DNA from: Corallochytrium limacisporum | Lineage: Eukaryota > Opisthokonta | Direction: 5' to 3' | DNA: 64,000 nucleotides | NCBI GenBank assembly: GCA_002811645.1 | Contig: PDIP01000008.1 | Span: 110,097-174,096, forward strand | In this document: piece by piece, positions 59,201-64,000 of the stretch | Numbering within the stretch: the stretch's first letter is position 1 | Layout: each line of letters starts with the position of its first letter | Translations under genes and position numbers: made by a program | Notes under the pieces: model-generated | Told to the model about the DNA's origin: nothing | Database searches by the model: none | Seen by the model: the letters and a program-made list of their open reading frames with translations, nothing else

Positions 59201-60807
59201 AGGACCTCTTGTTCGTCATCTAATGGGGCGGAGTAGTCTCCACTCTCAGTCTCCCGTTCGCGGAAATTTAAAGGCACACGCAAACTTGATTTGGGTGACA
59301 GCTTTCCAGGATCATGTCCAGAACCATCAGATCTAACCCTCTGCGCACTGGATCGTCCACCACGTGTAATCATTGGCGGCTCGTCATCTGCGTCTGTAGC
59401 ACCACTATTGCGCAGAGAAGGTACAGCAAGTGTGAAAGCCCCGGGGGACCCTTGGCTTGCCTGGCCTCGAATGTCATACCCTGAGCGGGATCGGTTCTGT
59501 GGTGCAGCGGTGGCCAACGGAGACGCCCCTCCGCGGCGAAGCGGAGGTGGTTCATCTACATCTCGAGTGGACATCTTTGAAATCTGAGGCTTCGTGAACA
59601 AGCTTGTCATCGGTGTAGGGCCAGTTGGTTGGGATGATTTCGTACCAGCACTGCCAGGTGGTGGCTTGAAAAGGCCCTCCAAATTCATTGCGCTACTCCG
59701 TTGGCGTGTCAGCGTCGGTGGTGGTCCCTTAAACGTCTGTGTGGATTCTTCATTTTCCTCACCGTCACTGTTGCGAGCAGTGTTCTGATCGTCGTCATCA
59801 TCATCAACAACATCGGCAAGTTGCGCCAGATTAAGAGTGGCAAAATCCATTGCAGCTGATCTCGAAAGCCCAGACGACCTCTCTCTTCCACCCCGACGAA
59901 TTGGAGGCGGCTGCATGGAATCCTCTTCCTCTTCCGCAGGGGGTTTTAATGCAAGCGGGCTAAGGCCCTTCGCACCCAACACGGGCTGCGAACGTCGGTG
60001 TCGTGACATGTCTTCCTTCCCAGGCAATGTGCGCTTAACGGTACTCTTGCTGCAGCTTTGGGTCTCAACTTTGAACCGATTCGGAGACCTTGAGGCAGAG
60101 TTTTTATGATGCAACGGCCCGGTTTGTGGACTAGATTGCGATGATGTGCGTGTAGTAGATTTCCGCCGCCGACTGTGAATTGGACTTGTGTCAGATGGCT
60201 TGTGCCTACCTAAGTGTGTGGTTCGTAAGAAGGAATAAAGAACAAAGGGTGCTCCTACAATGCATTCAAGTGCCCAGTCAGCACTCTTTAAGGCACGTTC
60301 TAAGAAGGTTAGAGGGCGTGACGATGCGCTGAAGAAAAAAGTAGATTGCTTCTTTGTACGAGATAAGTAGCAACCCCGCTCAAAGAATAATGTAACACCC
60401 TCTCGAGTGCCTAATGGTTTAAGTATGCCTTTTCCTTTCTTGAGAGGCCGGGGAACAAGCTCAAAAGGAAAATCTGATAACTTGTTTGTGTCTTGATCTG
60501 ATTCTGGTTCCTCACCACAAAGTAACAGGTTCTTTTGGAGAACGTGAACAACCTGGACTACGAAGGCAGCAATAAGGTATGCAAGGAAAAGTTCAACACT
60601 ATAGCCCAAATAATATACAAATGAAAGTAATATACCGTCACGGAGCCTACCGAGCCAGATCCGGGAGTCTCTGGTTAGAGCGAATTGTACCGTGGAAAGG
60701 AAGTTCAGGCGCGTTTTATTTGAACTTGGCCCTTTTGGTGTACTGCACTCACTTGATACACCGCTTGTTGTTTTTCCAGAATTATCTGCGTCAGGGGCGA
60801 CATTCAT
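56224..60807 (-). CDS. giant membrane BTB/pentapeptide-repeat protein (KCTD9-like C-terminus)
   Basis: 1527 residues. A hydrophobic hairpin (about 57-92) and a weaker segment (about 181-196) suggest membrane insertion near the N-terminus. A very long disordered region (about 200-660) is rich in Ser, Arg, Pro and contains an Asp/Glu run and three PPP-x-x-R-G-G-type motifs (300-307, 420-427, 477-484). Three consecutive BTB/T1-like domains follow: about 680-800 (RHAVVFNVRGDEFVIPE), 817-940 (VITINVGGRLFNANHLVL) and 958-1055 (ILPMNVGGERIDV). After a Gln/Gly-rich linker, pentapeptide repeats fill 1216-1525. BTB plus pentapeptides is the layout of KCTD9, a proposed CUL3 adaptor, but that protein is about 390 residues with one BTB. 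The role here, a membrane-bound CUL3 adaptor or scaffold, is inferred. ATG 60807 is clear. Confidence 0.9.
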   Translation of the reverse strand: MNVAPDADNSGKTTSGVSSECSTPKGPSSNKTRLNFLSTVQFALTRDSRIWLGRLRDGILLSFVYYLGYSVELFLAYLIAAFVVQVVHVLQKNLLLCGEEPESDQDTNKLSDFPFELVPRPLKKGKGILKPLGTREGVTLFFERGCYLSRTKKQSTFFFSASSRPLTFLERALKSADWALECIVGAPFVLYSFLRTTHLGRHKPSDTSPIHSRRRKSTTRTSSQSSPQTGPLHHKNSASRSPNRFKVETQSCSKSTVKRTLPGKEDMSRHRRSQPVLGAKGLSPLALKPPAEEEEDSMQPPPIRRGGRERSSGLSRSAAMDFATLNLAQLADVVDDDDDDQNTARNSDGEENEESTQTFKGPPPTLTRQRSSAMNLEGLFKPPPGSAGTKSSQPTGPTPMTSLFTKPQISKMSTRDVDEPPPLRRGGASPLATAAPQNRSRSGYDIRGQASQGSPGAFTLAVPSLRNSGATDADDEPPMITRGGRSSAQRVRSDGSGHDPGKLSPKSSLRVPLNFRERETESGDYSAPLDDEQEVLIQMLGGAQDSARSMPSRAGDAPGLELRRSTSIADRSISGSRAHSREPSPQRSQRGQSREPLFATHRDGDSPGRGYTAQEVSELMAYVSQHGSPSRSGSVKSTNKKFGRTEDEESGGMVQTLLTYLWKGNRGAETTSTGLVPRHAVVFNVRGDEFVIPERALRCKKTTYEYSILRQYLDISIGKKAPVIDDEESGEKVPVPVDTFGRIVLYRDPKVFSYICQYLSNSEEAVQEMAKCDAPTITKILLEMDYFGVHGVRDRLRPLFEEKVRIQQEERINPPAKVITINVGGRLFNANHLVLCCNEGSRLARDVTAYMRMTHQREKKTGSMTTRATVKDSTFLIDGEGHLFYDRNPDHFNALLSYLRDDSIEAVYRKISEAQSSILELATFFEIHDLVSLIQSRQFISEFLKSFGDRAQCGMNAILPMNVGGERIDVSWKTLTKVNGSKLHALALGDIRVLDVQADENGRIFLDRRPDLFRIVVDYLRGYDLHRRIDDSWNLIQDVMSEADFYGLSALKASAKRIQDQVLAKQNHMQQSATMGMAQQQTQAPGSALPPRQTPQVVDDPEARALNVALGLNTSGPNLASLGSARSGREQQQGLGAAAQFGYTFGKPGTTGKGGYPPQSGNYKTPVNQIMNAFGAARGSKGGTSAGQMTGPKKTISQEELNRVVNSQNLRSGLSNVDFSQLSFRGLRLKGANMRSSVLTNCDLCDCDLQQSDMCAVDLRGSQCNATSFRKCIMQGSNCAGLDMTGCTLIDADMKGANLSNVVMTKCRLRSLDLEKADLTGWKVVDSPEMQMMSFRNQDLTDVNIVNADLSEADFLQAQFSNVVIKNCNLEGSSFKGADMRGLMLTETTSFSGAVFDETDLSGRHFSKADFSGCRFVDAEMLEVIFNECFFEGTDFKGCRLLKAKFSLCTAFTGANFTGAELAGVRFEDADFSGCSFHRADVRRAQFLNCTFAPAEPLKPGMDARRAIFANAKMEGADFSGSVWEQQ

Positions 60808-63557
60808 CTGGACCTTTCGTCATTTCTGTGCACTTCATTCTTTTCTCTTACTTTGTAACTCTTTCGCTTAATAAAGGACTTGATCACTTCCTCTCTTGCC
60901 TTAATGACTGGAAACTAAGACAATAACCATTCCCGCACGGCCGTACCATTTTATGTACCAGCCATTGAAAATAACAAAACAATAAAATTCAATGTCACTA
61001 TGCAGATTTAAAGACGAAGGACCCGGTGCTATCCATTCAACCGTCCATGCGCAGTGCCTGTTGTGGTGGTACGCGACAGACCCGCAGCAGCCAGCACACC
61101 CATACCAAACGGCCGGAAGTGGGGGCCTCAATTTCCGGAAAGACCCCACTCCCCTATTGGACGAATACGACACGGCCAGACTGGTACTTTCACTACCACT
61201 AGAAAAGACGCGGGAAGACTTCGAACGGAGTGGGGAGGCGGTGAGTGACGGATAGCTGGAGACTCGGCCGTTGAAAGGGGGGTTGAGAGGGAAGAGAGGG
61301 GGGTTCTGAAAGTCGTGGGGAACCAACCCCCCCACCCGCTTCTCACTAGGGTTACCCGCGTACATTCGGTATGGAAAGGACCAGAAGAGAGTTTACCCAA
61401 GGGGATCTTAATCTAAACTGCTCAAACCACCCGTTGCTGACTAAGGCGCCGAGAGGAGGGCCCCAACCAACCGCCCGCGGGGCAGAGGGGGGGGGGGGCC
61501 AGTGTGTTTATTTCTACAGTTGCCCAGAGCGATTCGCATATTTTTGTCCGCTTGGGACCAGTTCAAAATAACTGACAACCTATACCACACCGATCTCATT
61601 AGTTGAATTAAGTCATCACCTCCAACCTTGTTCCCCTTCGAAACTGTATTAGAGTTCAACAAATGGACCTGGGAAAACATCGGTTCCTTCTGTTAACATG
61701 GAGGACCTCCCACTAACCAAACCGAGGCAACACTTTATTGGTGTTTCGTCCGCCATCGGCTACGCAGCATGATGGCCAATTATTTCAGTGCCAACCCCCT
61801 GGTGTCATCAATCTAGAAAGCATATCAAATCTTATTGGAATATGCAGTATGTACCATGGGTGTGAAAAGTAGGGCAGATGACTGTTGCAGGATAGCATTT
61901 CGGACTCGGACGTAGGGTGAGAATGTGACGGGGCCCGGGAGCCAATAGTAAATGTTGCCGATGGGTGTCAAGTAACACCTCGTAGCTTTCGGAAGCAACA
62001 CATTAGGTTCGTGTTTTTCTGGTGGGATTTTGGACGCAATTCACGCCCGGATGTCATAGAAACCTCCGGTCACAGTTGCTGATGAATATGATGAAAGAAC
62101 CATCTATTTTTGACCCAACCGGTCATTGACTTCATGACGAAAAACTTGTATGGCAACTGAGTGGAGAGATCAACACATGTCAGAGAGCTGTCCCTCTGAA
62201 ATATCTACTCCTTGTCGCTTACTCGCGTTGCGTCACCAGAGGATTCCGAACATAGTTCGTCAGTGTCCCACTGTCCCCCCATGTTCTCCGGACTGAAAGT
62301 ATCTCCGAAGATTTGCCACGCCCAGTTGAGACAATCACAGGACAACAATGTGGAAGGAACCCTCCTTGTCCTACTGTTCTACCTGTGCCCAAAATGGTAG
62401 ACCAGTTTCTGGGTGCTCTCTGCGTTCAGTACTGGACTTGCATTTTCCGACGTGCTCATTCCCGTACTGGGTCACTGAAAAGAAAAGTGTCCCACTGAAA
62501 CTTGAAAGGGAGTGTCGACATCAGGTGTCTTTTGCTCTATGTCAGTAGATGGTAGACTTACGTATACTGTGGCCACCTCATCAGAAGCACCCAGGGACTA
62601 GTGCGATTTCCAGTGCAGGTGCTCCAATGTCAAAAAGTGGGCGTGCAGACTGAGCGTGTCGTGGACTTCCGACAAACTCTTCCATCATTGGGATGTGGGA
62701 ATGGGAAGCGAAAGAATTAATAACTCACTCCCTCTACCTTCTGTGACGCATCTCATTTATAGTCGGCATATTCCAAAGCGGATAGGAGCATGCCAAACAT
62801 AGCACATCTGCAAACCACAAAAGAAAGCAACACGCTTCGTATTGAAGTCCTCCGGTGTACTACCTGCAGACAATGCATGTGTTTACTATTTCATTACCCC
62901 CTTACATGGCACTCAGCTCCCTGAATGAGGTTACATACCCCTTCTCTTGTACGGTCAACTTGCAGACTCAGTGGAGCATGATGCACTGTATGTGCATCAT
63001 TGCTGTGTGTGGTAGAAACCTGTACTCCGTGCTGGGGATAGAGCAGCAATCTTGGATGCCCTCAACACAATGGTGATGATACATCACATAGATATTCGCT
63101 GGCGGTTTTGGAAACCCTGCCCACCCGGCGCTTTCCATTTATCTTGCTCAGTCTTTTCCCTTGCCCGCCGGCCTATGCGATGACACAAGCGATATCGTGT
63201 GTGTATACAAAATAAACAGCTTAACTCGCATCTGTTTAACACCAGCGTAGCGCATTCTGTTCGTATACAAACACGCTTATTGTCGGCTACCCTCCCGCCG
63301 CCCCTTCCTGAGGACTATAGAACACTGCAGGGTAGTACGACAGCCCAACCCACCCACACCACCCGACCCAAAATAACCTACTTTAGTATCCCTTCTTTCA
63401 AGTGCGGGCCGAGATTATGCCAGTGTTGTCAAATACTCCGGTGAAGCCCCCTACTCCCGTCCCCCTTGCCGCTGCAGCAGAGTAATTTTGGCGGCGAGCC
63501 AGTGACGCTCCGCAGAAGTATGGGTATCAAAATTTTCAGTTCTCTGTAGTTTCCCAA
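60808..63557. other. right intergenic region
   Basis: About 2.7 kb without a supported gene. It includes a G-rich stretch (61265-61320) and a G13 run near 61486. CAGTGTCCCACTG-like strings near 62261 and a partial copy near 62487 may be coincidental. No tRNA, repeat element or domain was recognised. Confidence 0.55.
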
Positions 63558-64000
63558 ATGGACATTTCTGGTCACAATAAAGATGAGCTTCTATGGCAAG
63601 CAATTGTGATAGCCCTCGGAGAATTCGGTACTGAGTCCGCCGCTGCTGCATCTCCAACCCCGCTCCGCGAATAATGAAAATTTCGACCTGCTTGACAAGA
63701 TTTGTGCACTGTCACGGTTTTCACATTCTGCTACTTATTGAACCAATATTTTTCCTTTCGTAGCACCCTCCGGGCCCGCTTTGGGGGGAGAGCGAGATCA
63801 ACACTATTGTTCGTCCAATCTAATGATGTTGTGTCATCAGAATCTGGAGCATCAGCACTTGTTCTGCCTCCAAACCTGTTCGATATTCCACAACGGCTCA
63901 GAATCCGTTAATACATACCACCCTCTGTCTCATAATATTAGGCCGAATCTATTCAAATCACATTCATTCGAATCCCGACCGCTGTGGCGGGAAACATTTT
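63558..64000 (+). other. possible 5' part of a gene running off the right edge
   Basis: ATG 63558 opens a short protein-like frame (MDISGHNKDELLWQAIVIAL...). A donor-like GTACTG at 63628 and a good acceptor, with T-rich tract ending TTTCGTAG at 63763, would join in phase to a frame that stays open to the end of the window (79 codons). No domain is recognised. Without splicing, the first frame stops after 38 codons. The evidence is signals and openness only. Confidence 0.2.

Noticed and set aside
63964-63979. TTCGAATCCC string resembling a tRNA T-loop
   Set aside because: The flanking bases do not form a T-stem, and no D-arm, anticodon arm or acceptor pairing is seen.
1-64000. Operon-like clusters, CRISPR arrays, transposons or integrated viral genes
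   Set aside because: Genes are individually promoted and eukaryotic; no spaced repeats, transposase, integrase, reverse transcriptase or capsid-type frame was recognised.

Overview
The window is eukaryotic nuclear DNA from what looks like a unicellular, intron-poor organism. Twenty-two protein-coding genes can be supported. Nearly all are long uninterrupted reading frames encoding recognisable eukaryotic proteins: 2-oxoglutarate dehydrogenase E1, a clathrin adaptor sigma subunit, SLU7, transportin-3, PRP4 kinase, ATP23, a MARCH5-type E3 ligase, RMC1, TMEM209 and DCAF4. A hybrid histidine kinase argues against an animal. The lineage cannot be fixed from the sequence. An intron-poor red alga or a similar protist would fit, but no plastid-specific gene is present. 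The few intron candidates lie at 5' ends and are short (about 44-55 nt). One 329-nt N gap (27901-28229) shows this is a draft assembly.

Layout, left to right: hybrid histidine kinase (+), small GXWXG-like protein (+), GDA1/CD39 nucleotidase (+) facing phosphoacetylglucosamine mutase (-), MARCH5-like ligase (-), SLU7 (+) facing transportin-3 (-), LRR-GTPase fusion (-), RMC1 (+) facing a mitochondrial unknown (-), ATP23 (+) facing AP-1 sigma (-), J-protein (+), TMEM209 (+), lysophospholipid acyltransferase (+) facing OGDH (-), DEP-formin (+) facing PRP4 kinase (-), DCAF4 (+) facing a membrane-anchored B-box/DUF2009 protein (-), amino acid transporter (+) facing a 1527-residue membrane BTB/pentapeptide protein (-). 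Eight convergent pairs have stop codons only 64-173 nt apart. Most other gaps are 0.5-2.9 kb and hold low-complexity tracts (poly-C/G, poly-A, GA, CA, ACT repeats) without a supportable gene.

The genes are not an operon, but themes recur. Three act around splicing (SLU7, transportin-3, PRP4 kinase). Four concern mitochondria (OGDH, ATP23, MARCH5-like, the unknown at 26291-27589). Several concern endolysosomal or Golgi traffic (AP-1 sigma, RMC1, a transporter with an acidic dileucine motif, the nucleotidase). The most unusual content is domain architecture: an LRR protein fused to a Tem1/Spg1-type GTPase with a predicted myristoylation site and an altered switch II, a formin carrying a DEP domain, a B-box/DUF2009 protein with an added membrane anchor, and a very large membrane-anchored KCTD9-like protein. 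No transposon, virus, CRISPR array, rRNA or tRNA was found by eye. Several long reading frames begin at non-ATG codons; for those the first in-frame ATG was chosen.
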